Source: Allomyces macrogynus ATCC 38327 (taxonomy: Eukaryota; Blastocladiomycota; Blastocladiomycetes; Blastocladiales; Blastocladiaceae). Taken from it: a stretch of 64,000 bases of DNA. The notes under the pieces are model-generated. The model was given only the letters and a program-made list of their open reading frames with translations, ran no database searches and was not told the origin of the DNA. The stretch is taken from the NCBI GenBank assembly GCA_000151295.1, contig GG745331.1, positions 1,374,177 through 1,438,176 on the forward strand, written 5' to 3'. How positions within the stretch are numbered: position 1 is the first letter of the stretch; the number at the start of each line of letters is the position of its first letter. This document shows, piece after piece, positions 20,552 through 29,609 of the stretch. A program made the position numbers and the translations under genes.

Positions 20552-22357
20552 ATGCACGCTCAACTCGAACCAGCGGCGCCAGCTCAAGTACATGCGCTCC
20601 ACGAGCTTCCGACCGACGTTTTGCACGCCATTTGCGCATGGGTCAACGCTACCGACCGCCTATCTCTCGTGCATCTCGCGCTCGCTGCACCGTCGCTTTT
20701 TGCACCAGCTGTGCAGGCGGCACTGCGCTTTCCAGGAGTGTACTGCGGTGCAGATCGCACCCCGCGCGAGTTTGAGGTCGAGCTCGTTTCTCTGCCGGGC
20801 GGCGATTTCTTGTACTCCAACGACCATTTCGAAGACCACGTTGGTCTGTTTGTGACGTTGGTCAGTGAGGACGATGACGCAGACCACTTGGCGATGTTTG
20901 AAACGCGAGTGCAGTCTCAATGGTTCCTGGCCCTGCCGTGTCGCGACCGGAATCGCGCACCGCTCCCGCTGGCCGGAAGTGCTCGCTCTGACGAAAAACT
21001 TGTGGCTTTTGCCAAATGGTCGCTGGTCCCTGTTCGTGCGGATACGATTGGCCACTACGCAGTCAACCGGCGGACTTGCAGTGCCGACTACCCGAGAAGA
21101 ATGTGGCCGCCACAATGCTGTGACCTGTATTATATTGGCGACCTCGGACATTTTCGCGACACGCTGACCCTGGCCCCGACAACGTTGCGTCGCCTCACGC
21201 TCTGCCACACTGTGCTCAGCAGTTTCGAAGAGGCTCAACATCTTTGGTTGGCGTTGCTGCCCATGCTCGCGACTCTGTCCATTGATTTGGCCGATTTTCG
21301 CCCAATCGACCAAAGTGCGCTGGTCTCGATTGTCCAAGCACTGCCTGTCACTTTGCGTGAGCTGCATCTTTACTTGCCTGAGACCAGCAGCGCCATTCCG
21401 CCGTCATTCTGGTCATCTCTTGCAGCAGCGCTCGCCAACTTGATCTGCCTCGAAACGTTTACGCTTCGCACGTTTGTGAGTCCAGCAGGTCTCGTGGCTG
21501 TGATGGCGAAGTTTCATTGCCTTTCTCGCCTCCGCCGGGTGGCCCTTGGTGTGGCAATTGTCAATGACCAGGACGCGGCAATCTGCAACCAGATCGTGCA
21601 GCTCTTGCCCGTTGACCTCGAGCAGCTCAAGGTGGACGTGATTTTGGGCGATGAGGACGATGACGACGTTGATCCTGCCCCGTTTGAACCAATGATGCTA
21701 AACCAGCTGCCAACTGCATCGATCCGGGACTTGGCTCTGAACCTGCCCAACTGGCACGCCAGTGTGGGCCGCACCCTGCAGCTGTCGCCGCATCTGACGC
21801 GACTGGCTCTCACTTCATTTGATGGTCTCGTCGACGTCCTTTGGGACCTGTTTCCACGTCTTCCCGCAACGCTTCGGGCGCTCGAGCTGACCTCGTGGCA
21901 GTTGGACGAACCAGGCGCGCTCTCCCATTTCGCGTCGCATCTGCCGCCGCGCTTGCAGCGCTTGCAAATGCAACAGTGTAACTTGGGCGACGCCGATTTT
22001 ACCGACCTTGCCCACCACTGGCCACTGTCGCTGACGCACCTCGACTTGCAGTTCAACGATCTTGCGTTGCCTCCCGTGCCACTGCCGCCGAAACTGCGGG
22101 TCCTGAACCTGCGCCAGAACCCGCTCGATGGTGACTTCGCGAATGAGTGGGTCCCAGAGCTGCCGCCAACGCTGCGCCGGTTGAACGTGGACGAGACCGG
22201 GAGTGCCATTTGCGACCTGGCGCCGCTCTTGTTGGACGTGTTGCCAAGTCGCTGCCCTTGGGAACGCATCACCCTCACGTTAGATATGGACGAGCTCGAG
22301 GACCAGAAGGAGGTACTCAACGAGTTGCAGGCCGCGTTTTTTGTGACTTGCAAATGA
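20552..22357 (+). CDS. F-box-like leucine-rich repeat protein
   Basis: A single exon of 601 residues. The N-terminal LHELPTDVLHAICAWVN, followed by RLSLVHLALAAPSLF, resembles an F-box, which would recruit a Skp1-Cullin ubiquitin ligase. After a less regular middle part, the C-terminal 400 residues carry leucine-rich repeats: TTLRRLTLCHTVLSS, VTLRELHLYLPET, ATLRALELTSWQLDE, PRLQRLQMQQCNLGD, LSLTHLDLQFNDLAL, PKLRVLNLRQNPLDG, PTLRRLNVDETGS. The repeats resemble those of SCF substrate receptors. An acidic DEDDDDVD insert lies near residue 375. Gene copies of this kind often vary in number, consistent with the decayed copy beside it. Confidence 0.85.
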   Translation: MHAQLEPAAPAQVHALHELPTDVLHAICAWVNATDRLSLVHLALAAPSLFAPAVQAALRFPGVYCGADRTPREFEVELVSLPGGDFLYSNDHFEDHVGLFVTLVSEDDDADHLAMFETRVQSQWFLALPCRDRNRAPLPLAGSARSDEKLVAFAKWSLVPVRADTIGHYAVNRRTCSADYPRRMWPPQCCDLYYIGDLGHFRDTLTLAPTTLRRLTLCHTVLSSFEEAQHLWLALLPMLATLSIDLADFRPIDQSALVSIVQALPVTLRELHLYLPETSSAIPPSFWSSLAAALANLICLETFTLRTFVSPAGLVAVMAKFHCLSRLRRVALGVAIVNDQDAAICNQIVQLLPVDLEQLKVDVILGDEDDDDVDPAPFEPMMLNQLPTASIRDLALNLPNWHASVGRTLQLSPHLTRLALTSFDGLVDVLWDLFPRLPATLRALELTSWQLDEPGALSHFASHLPPRLQRLQMQQCNLGDADFTDLAHHWPLSLTHLDLQFNDLALPPVPLPPKLRVLNLRQNPLDGDFANEWVPELPPTLRRLNVDETGSAICDLAPLLLDVLPSRCPWERITLTLDMDELEDQKEVLNELQAAFFVTCK

Positions 22358-22659
22358 TTGCTTTGTGAGGATTTTGGCATTTCTTCTTGTTGAGTGCAAT
22401 GCTTGCTTCAACAGGCTCAGCAAAAATCACAATCCGGTCATTCCTCTCAAGATTTGTCTTCCAGTCAATCAGGGAAATATATCGCCCCTACCAGACAGAC
22501 CAACGACACACTGGAAAACGATACGACAGGGAGCTTGTCTTCCCTCAAGCTGGTAACACGCTTTGACGCAGTGACGGCCAGGCCAACTTTCATAAGTACG
22601 GCTGAACAGATTTTATGAGTATTCTTGCTGTTGAAGGAAAACATGTAGAGCCAACCCTT
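22358..22659. other. Intergenic, no supported gene
   Basis: Convergent 3' flanks. AT-richer than the coding sequence, with no motif-bearing frame. Confidence 0.35.
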
Positions 22660-22998
22660 TTACATCACAACCGAGAATGTCCAGCCGCACCAACCTAATC
22701 GACATCGCTTCACACAACACGCGCCCGAAATGGCACCCCTCACAACATACCCAAATACGATCACCCCAGTCCACCAGATGCAGATGGGGTTCATGAAGTG
22801 CGGCAGCAAATCACAAAAATAAGACGTTTCCAGCACAATCCCAAGCGACGCTGTCACAGTCGCGACAGACTCGCGCCAGCGTGAGTTCTCTTCATGCTCG
22901 AATATCATGTCTTGCAGCATCGTGACGAGACCAGAGAGGATGAACAGTGTCTGAAAGCGGACCAGCGAGACCATAGCCACCAAGAAGCCAGCGGTCAT
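22660..22998 (-). CDS. Possible small membrane protein
   Basis: A 112-codon frame. It encodes two hydrophobic stretches at the N terminus (FLVAMVSLVRFQTLFILSGL) and middle (NPICIWWTGVIVFGYVVRGA), with a charged helix between (FEHEENSRWRESV). The Cys/Trp-rich end (CCVKRCRLGWCGW) is odd. Codon use is less G/C-biased than in neighbouring genes, so it may be a partial or young gene. No family is recognised. Confidence 0.35.
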   Translation of the reverse strand: MTAGFLVAMVSLVRFQTLFILSGLVTMLQDMIFEHEENSRWRESVATVTASLGIVLETSYFCDLLPHFMNPICIWWTGVIVFGYVVRGAISGACCVKRCRLGWCGWTFSVVM

Positions 22999-23451
22999 TG
23001 CGTTTGAGGATCGGGGAATAACCTAACGGCCATGAAATGCGCGCGTGGCAGGCGACCCGAAATGAAACGATGTGGACCACCGCGGCTGGCATGCTATTGC
23101 AGAGGGTGACAGTATCGCTTAGAGTTAGCTTGGCGAGCGCTCACTCAGTAGCAGACCGTTCGGTCAAGCGCGACCGTGGATAAGATGTCCGACGTAGCAG
23201 AGGAACACATCCAGACAGCATCATCCTGGCAATCAAGGCTTCCAGTAATCAATGGCTGTGATTGGGTTCAGGATGAGACAACCCTGACTGCTGGCCATAA
23301 TCAAAAACATCCACAACAGCCAAGGGCATCGACTTTCCAAACCAGCAATGATTGGACTGATGATTTCGTGAGACATGAGCGCAGCCAGTCACACAATGAC
23401 CTCAGCGCATCTCATCTACTTGACTTGCAAAGTGACAATCCTATCCCCCCT
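22999..23451. other. Intergenic, no supported gene
   Basis: AT-richer stretch with no motif-bearing frame on either strand. Confidence 0.35.
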
Positions 23452-24306
23452 TCACTCGACCGCCTCGGCCGCATCCACCCACTCATACTCGCCCGACTCG
23501 TCCGACGACACTGACGGACACGGCGATGCCGGCCGCGCCACCGCTGTCGAGACGGTCGCCACTGCAGCCGCCTCCATCACCAGGCCATCATCACCGACAC
23601 ACGTCGCCACATCGTCATCCATCTCGGCCTCGACCAGCGCCATCATTTCCGCAGCCGCCGCCGGCACTTCGCGCGCGACTTCGCGCAGCACTGCGTCGAC
23701 GAGCGCGTCAGCCACCTCGACCAGCCGCGCGCGCTGCAAGTCGGCCGCCATGTCGTCGGTCCCGACAAGGGTCGAAATGGTGATACGCGGGATAGGGGTC
23801 GGCGTCACGGGGACGATAGAGGCGACCTGAACGCCCGTGCTCGTCGTCATGTTCATCGTGGACCCGACGCTAACGCTCGTCGTGGACGTCGAGGACGACT
23901 GCGTCGCGGTCGTCGCGACGGCAACACCAACCACCTGCGTGCCTGTCGACGCGCTCACGGCCACGTTCGACTGCGTCGCGACCGACGCCAAATTGCGCGG
24001 CACGCTGGGCATCGTCGTGGGCCACTCGAAATGCCACTCGTCGTGGTCGCTCTCTTCAACGAGTCGCGCGTACGGCGCCTCGTCAAACTCGGCTTCCGTC
24101 TCGTCATCATCCTCGAGGGGCAAAATATTGGCCAGGAACCCAATAACGGGCACGGTGCGGCGGTACCGGTCGGGCGTGGTGAACACGGTCGTTTGGCTGA
24201 ACTGATAGGTGACAGGGAACGGCGCGAAAATGGCGTGCAGGTTGCGCGACGCGGGCGCGAGCAGCGCCGCGCACTCTTCGTCGTAGATGAAGTCGGTCGC
24301 CAACAT
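23452..24306 (-). CDS. Acidic, Thr/Ser/Val-rich protein of unknown function
   Basis: An intact 284-codon frame with strong G/C third positions. The first 110 residues look folded and acidic (DFIYDEECAALLAPASRNLH, VIGFLANILPLEDDDETEAE, EESDHDEWHFEWP). A low-complexity Thr/Ser/Val block follows (QSSSTSTTSVSVGSTM), then an Ala/Glu/Val-rich helical region (LVDAVLREVAREVPAAAAEM) and an acidic end (SSDESGEYEWVDAAEAVE). No signal peptide or membrane segment is visible. I do not recognise the family. Confidence 0.6.
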   Translation of the reverse strand: MLATDFIYDEECAALLAPASRNLHAIFAPFPVTYQFSQTTVFTTPDRYRRTVPVIGFLANILPLEDDDETEAEFDEAPYARLVEESDHDEWHFEWPTTMPSVPRNLASVATQSNVAVSASTGTQVVGVAVATTATQSSSTSTTSVSVGSTMNMTTSTGVQVASIVPVTPTPIPRITISTLVGTDDMAADLQRARLVEVADALVDAVLREVAREVPAAAAEMMALVEAEMDDDVATCVGDDGLVMEAAAVATVSTAVARPASPCPSVSSDESGEYEWVDAAEAVE

Positions 24307-25061
24307 GGTGGAATTTGGGAGGGGGACGAAGAGTGCAGCAGGCGCACGGGTGCAAACGGCAAGTCGGAGCTGAAACCGACGAGACAGTGATGGATTACCG
24401 GTCAGTCGGGGTCGAAGAGCGCTAGAAGATGGGGAGGGTCGAGCGTACCTTGCTGATTGAACCTCGTTACAGGAGCTCGAGAGTCGGGTCCATGGAGGTG
24501 GGGCCCCGCTTTTATCTTTCTGGTGGGCCGAACACCGGACCGGGAAGGATGCGGGACGAGACTGTGCCGTTGCCGAGCAGCCAATGGTTGCGCACCACGG
24601 TCAGTTGGATGTCATTGGAGCGTCTCGCACGTAATTTTGCCCCGTTTCGCCTCGCCGTCGCCTCAAACGTTGGCGCCGCGCCGATCAGGATGGCATCAGG
24701 ACGACCATTGCATGAGACGCGCGGTTGGGTCTGGAACCGGCCGCCCGCAAGTCGGTCGCCGTGGAGTCGCGGGCGTGACCGACGCGACAGCGTTGGCACG
24801 TCGACGCCCTGGACCAACATCGTCGCGAATAAAAAAGGGTGGAGACTGCTTTTATCAATGTTCGGAATCGTGTACAAACGAGAGGTGGGGCATTGGGGGC
24901 ACAAACCAAAATCGAGAACCAAACAAACAACCAGAGGAAGCGACACAGTGCATGGCGGGACGCAAGTCAGGCGCATCACAACGACACACGCAACACGGAG
25001 AGCACAAAGCCAGAAACGCAAGAAGGCCACAAAGTAACACACGACGAAAAAAAATAGGAAC
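24307..25061. other. Intergenic, no supported gene
   Basis: Overlapping open frames exist on both strands, but they lack motifs and consistent codon bias. It holds the 5' flank of the orphan on the left and the 3' flank of the kelch gene on the right. Confidence 0.35.
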
Positions 25062-27319
25062 TCATGCAAACTGAATCCCGCTCTCGACCGACATGACGCT
25101 ATTCGCATCGTCCAAGTCCTTCAGCAGCACGGGCGACTGCGACTGCACCGGATGATTCGGCGTGCGGTCAATCTGGATCCCGGCGCCGGACGTGCGCTTA
25201 CCTAGGACCAGCGCCGGCGCACTGCCGTGCGGCTGCGTCATGACCAGCGCTGACGCCGCAGAAGGTGGGCGAAGCGGCATTTCACCGCCACCCCCACCAG
25301 CGGCAGCAACACGGTACTCCTCGTCCGATTCGGACGCGATCGACCCGCGCATCGACGCGCGGTCGGCGTGCTGGATCACCGGGATCACGGGACGGTGCGC
25401 CATGACCGGCGGGTGCGCCTGTGCCGGGCCGATATATAGCACGTTGAGCGAGGGCACGGAACCGGTATGCAATTGGCCCGACGACGGGCCGGCGCCGAGC
25501 ATGGCCGCGTACGATGACGGGACAGAGCCTGTGAAGGATTCGGCGCGCAAAGGCGGTTTCGAACTGCTCCCGCTGGCATGACCCATCATCGGCGCGGTCG
25601 CGGGCGGCGGGTCCGGGGTGGCGGCACGGCCGACGGGCTGGTACGCGGCGGGTGGCGGCGGAGGCGCGAGCCCACCGGGACGGTCGGCATTGACCATGGC
25701 CGCGGTCGAGAGCGCCGTCGAGAGCCGTTTCGCGTGCCGTTGTTTCCGGCCGCGGGAGCGGCAGTAGCACGCGAAGACGATGCATGCCGCGAGCACGGCG
25801 ACGCCCGCACACGCGATCCCGACGATGACCGGGATCGTCCACATGGACGTTGGGCCGACAATCGATTCGGGCAAGGTCACTTGCGGGACCGGGTCGCCGT
25901 AGACGGCGCCGGCGGCTGACGACGGCGCGTACTGCGCCTGCCAGTCTGGCGGGGTGCTCTCGATTGAGTAGATGTTGATCGACGACCACGGCTGGATCTG
26001 GCCGTTGAAAATGACCGACCCGGACGGGCTGGCCGTGATGTTGCTCGATGCGAGGCCAAACGTCATGAAGAGCTGCTTGGACGTGCATGTCAGCTGGTGG
26101 AAGACGCGGCCGACGGGGTACTTGGGCTTGTACGGGAAATCAGACTGGCTCGGGATGTAGATGTTGCGCCACCTTCCTTGCAAAGCGGGGAGAGGCAATG
26201 GTTAGTCGTGTAGGTAGGTATTCACAGCGAAAGCAACGACGAGGAGCAGAATGCACACGTACGTGAACGAATTTGCCTGCGCGTCGTACGTCAACGCGAC
26301 CATATCGGCGTACAGCGTCTCGCCCGCGGAATCGGTCCCGCCATGGATGTAGATGTACTCGCCCTATTTGTCCGGCAACCGTCAGCCCATGCGCGCAATG
26401 GAATCACCATCAATCAACGAATCATGAACACGTACCAAGGAACACGCCGCGTGTCCACGTCGTGCAAGCGGCACGTCGCCCTGCGCCGTGTACTTGGCCC
26501 ACGCCTGCTGCTTGGTGTTGAAGACCCAAATGTCGTTCATCGACTGCAATGCGTTGCTACCCGTGACGCCGCCAATCATGACGAGCAGGTGCGGTTCCGA
26601 CCGCAACGCCGTGAGCGTAAACTGCGCGAGCGCTGGCGGCCACTGGCCACCGCTCACAGAGACCCACGTATTTTGCGCCAGGTCGAGTTTCCACAGTTCA
26701 GCGAGAATGCCGGTGGGGAGGTCCTTGAAATCTGGCGATACGGGAGAGAGAGAGACGTTCGGCCTGTCAGCAAAATTGGAAAAGAATCAGGAATCGCAGC
26801 AATCGCTTTCATTCCAGTCGCTCCACGTGCAGACAACCACCACTTCAAGCAACCACCGAGTAGGAAAGAGACGAACGCACTGCCGGGCTTCGACGACGCG
26901 CCGCCGTACATCCAGTAGCTGCCATTCTGGTACGCCAATGCATGCTCATACCGCGGTCCCGGGGCGGGCGACCCCGTCGCCAACGTCGTACTGGTCCATT
27001 TACTCGTCTTGATATCGAACAGCAGGTCGACGAGTGATGACCCAAACGCGTTGCTGCCCTCTAACCCGCCAAGGCACCGAATCAGCGTGTCTGACAGCGG
27101 GCGGCACGCCGAGAAGGCGAATCCGTTGCCCGCCGTCGGAGCGAGGGTCGGGATGGCCTTTTCGACGTAGGGCGGCGACTCAATGGAGAAGGACTGCGTC
27201 AGGTTCACGCCGAGGACCTGCGACATGCTCGATGACGAGGTTTGCCCGCCCAACAGCCAGAGCTGCGAGTCGAGGATCGCAGCGGCGTGCCCGAACCGCG
27301 GCACGAGCTGGCCCGACAT
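25062..27319 (-). CDS. Kelch-repeat type I membrane protein
   Basis: Exons 26881-27319, 26436-26731, 26263-26363 and 25062-26172 sum to 648 residues. Kelch repeats form an outer beta-propeller: RFGHAAAILDSQLWLLGGQT, PGPRYEHALAYQNGSYWMYG, LLVMIGGVTGSNALQSMNDI, ARRGHAACSL then GEYIYIHGGTDSAGETLYAD, and VGRVFHQLTCTSKQLFMTFG. A single transmembrane helix (VIVGIACAGVAVLAACIVFA) is followed by Cys-Tyr-Cys, a basic stop-transfer, and a 230-residue disordered Pro/Ser-rich tail. A signal peptide is expected for this topology but is not in the first exon, so an upstream exon within 27320-27840 is likely. Ligand unknown; the plan suggests a cell-surface sensor or adhesion protein (inference). Confidence 0.85.
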
Positions 27320-28173
27320 GGTGGTAGTGGCAACGGCAGCGGCAAACGGGTGCGGCACGAGGCGGCGGATCGAGAATGGCAACGGCCCGGGTCAGGGCGG
27401 AGTGCGAGCAACAACCGGTTCGTCGTCCGTCCACGCGGTCCTGGCCGATGCGGCCCAACGCCGTATGCTGGAGCTGGTCCAAGTGGGCGCCGTCGCGGAC
27501 GAAGTGGGGCGCCACCCGAGCGAGCAAGGCGTGAACAGCCAAAATGAAGCCTTGCAGCGTTGTGGAGTGCCGTCGTTGCCCGCGCACAAGTTCACGCGGA
27601 CCCTCGGGTGACGGAGTTCGGTGGAGAAGCTTGCAGGACCGCCGGTGAGGGGCGAGCGGCGCACTCGGTATCCAAAATCGGTGGTTGGTTGGCGGTTCGG
27701 TTCGGTGTTGAGAGGTGGGAGCTGGTGAAGGTGCGGAGAGAGAGCGCGTCCGACCAGTCGCACAGGAGGCGCCGTTCTCATGGCTGCCAGAAGCGGAGCA
27801 AGGGCAAAGGCGAACCAAGCCTGAATGCACAGCGGCAAGCACGAGCCACGTGGCCTCGCGCAGCTCTACTCCGCTGGTCGTTCTGTCGTCAAAAATCAAA
27901 TCAACTGGATGTCGCGCGCGCGCTCATCGCTGGGCCTTTCATTTTGTTGGGCGCGACGGAGCGCAGCACGACAACAGCGGGCGCGAATGTCGGCGCGAAT
28001 GTTGGCGCGATCAAGGCGGTCCGAAAACTCGCGGAGCGACAGAATCGGGAGAAATGGCAAACAAACTATTGTATGGCACACGAAACGAAACAGCCGAAAG
28101 GAAACGGGAAGGGCAGCAGGCGCACAGACACCTGTCAGGGCAAATAACAACAGGAGGAGGGCAAAGGGGCCGT
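27320..28173. other. Upstream region of the kelch gene
   Basis: May hold an unresolved first exon encoding a signal peptide for the kelch protein. A minus-strand frame near 27780-27838 begins with a hydrophobic stretch (AWFAFALAPLLAAM), but I could not join it in phase. Otherwise no gene is supported. Confidence 0.3.
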
Positions 28174-28696
28174 TTACAGGCCGGTCATGTCGTTGGGCAC
28201 TTCGCGCTGGATGCGCGTGACGTATGCGCGCGAGACAATGTTCCAGGCGTCCATGTAGCGGTCCATGCACTTGGCGAGGCACGTTTCCTCAGACGAGTCG
28301 AGCTTGGTCGAGGGCTTGGTGATGCACTTGGTGAAGCAGTTGTCGCCAATTTTCTGGTGGTTTCAATTGGACGTCAGCGTTGCGCATTGCACGCGCCACG
28401 AGGTTACATGTCGAAAAACGCACGTTGATGAGCTCCTGCGCGTTGGCGAGGGCCAGCTCGGTGCGCACTTGCTGCATGATCTGCTGCTTGCGCTGCTCAG
28501 GCGTCAGGCCCGAAGCGTCGGTGCTGGATGCGCTGGAACTGGAGCATGATCATGATTGAAGGCAACGGATGCCAATACAGGAACAGATATTGGTCGATTA
28601 ATTGTTCCATAGGCCAATATCGGTTGGGCCGCGACCAAGTCGGGTGGGCGGCCGGCTGGAGGGCAGGGACAGCACCTACCCGCCAAAGAACGACAT
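28174..28696 (-). CDS. TIM13: Mitochondrial import inner membrane translocase subunit Tim13
   Basis: Three exons (28680-28696, 28424-28538, 28174-28353) sum to 103 residues. Small Tim proteins chaperone hydrophobic precursors across the intermembrane space; Tim13 acts with Tim8. The twin CX3C signature is present as NCFTKC and TCLAKC, and the flanks read ELALANAQELINKIGDN, CMDRYMDAWNIVSRAYVTRI, QREVPNDMTGL, which is the Tim13 rather than Tim9/10 pattern. The first exon is only 17 nt (MSFFG plus two bases) and was chosen because the frame of exon 2 has an upstream TGA and the acceptor ctccag joins in phase. Divergent from the Wee1-family gene. Confidence 0.95.
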
Positions 28697-29609
28697 GATG
28701 ATGCTAGCACGGGGGTTTTCTGGTGCGGGCCGGTTACTGCAGCAAGTTGCGGGGGTCGGGCGGGTCCAGATTGCTGTTGTACGAGCAAGTCGATGGCGAT
28801 CGCAATCGATGTGGTTTGCGGTTGGCCGTGCAAAGGAGCGCCCAAATGCGAATCACGTGCAACCACGCGTCGGCCCACCGCAGAGGTCCACGTCAGATCA
28901 AGCGGCTGCTGGCTGCACAAGCGTCTCCACAAGCGGCTTGCCAGCGCGTGCAAGTCACGTTTGGCGGGGCACGCCTCTTCCTGCGCCACACTGGGCAGCG
29001 AGCCGGCGGCGTCTTTGATGATTTTTCGCCGTGCAAAACCAGCCAAACCGCCAAACCCGACCGCGTCTGGCCCAAACTGGCCTCGGCCGACACGACCGCG
29101 ACACGGCCACCACGTCGACGACCCCCTTGGCCAGCCGACCATCCACGGCAACGTGTCCGCCTGCGACCGCCACCACCACCGCGAGCGCCGCTCGCCGCCG
29201 AGATTGATTTTGTCCCCGGCGCCCAACTCCCCGCATTGCGCCCGGCACGACGCCGCGCTCACGACGCGCCTGCTCTTCTGCCCGGCCGCCAGGGCCCCGC
29301 GCTGCCACCACCACCCACACACGGCCAACCGAGACTTACCGACCCACAGTCCGACCGACCGACTGACCGACCGACCGACCGGCCAAGGCCGCAACACGCC
29401 TCCATCTCCATCAACGCCAGCCAAACGACTCGCACTTCGGCCCCAGCGCCCGGCTCGGACCCCCCGTTCATGTCCTCTCGCAAGGTGAATATATGCGCGC
29501 CGCCCACGCTCCTGCGCCTTGCCTGTGCGCGGCTCCTGCTTGGATTGATACCAACTGATCCGCTTCCGTACATCGCCTCCATTCCATCGCGCTGACCTAG
29601 GCTCCACCG
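28697..29609. other. Bidirectional promoter / leader region
   Basis: Lies between TIM13 and the kinase. Long overlapping open frames occur on both strands in this very GC-rich stretch, but none carries motifs or is in frame with the kinase start. A long 5' leader of the kinase mRNA is likely. Confidence 0.35.
29351..29382. repeat. (CCGA)n simple repeat
   Basis: About eight units of CCGA/CTGA in tandem, in the presumed leader of the kinase gene. Confidence 0.8.

Noticed and set aside
28504..29607. Long minus-strand open frame (about 367 codons) upstream of the kinase gene
   Set aside because: It overlaps TIM13 exons and the presumed kinase leader, has no family motif, and its Arg/Gly/Ser composition is typical of shadow frames in GC-rich DNA.
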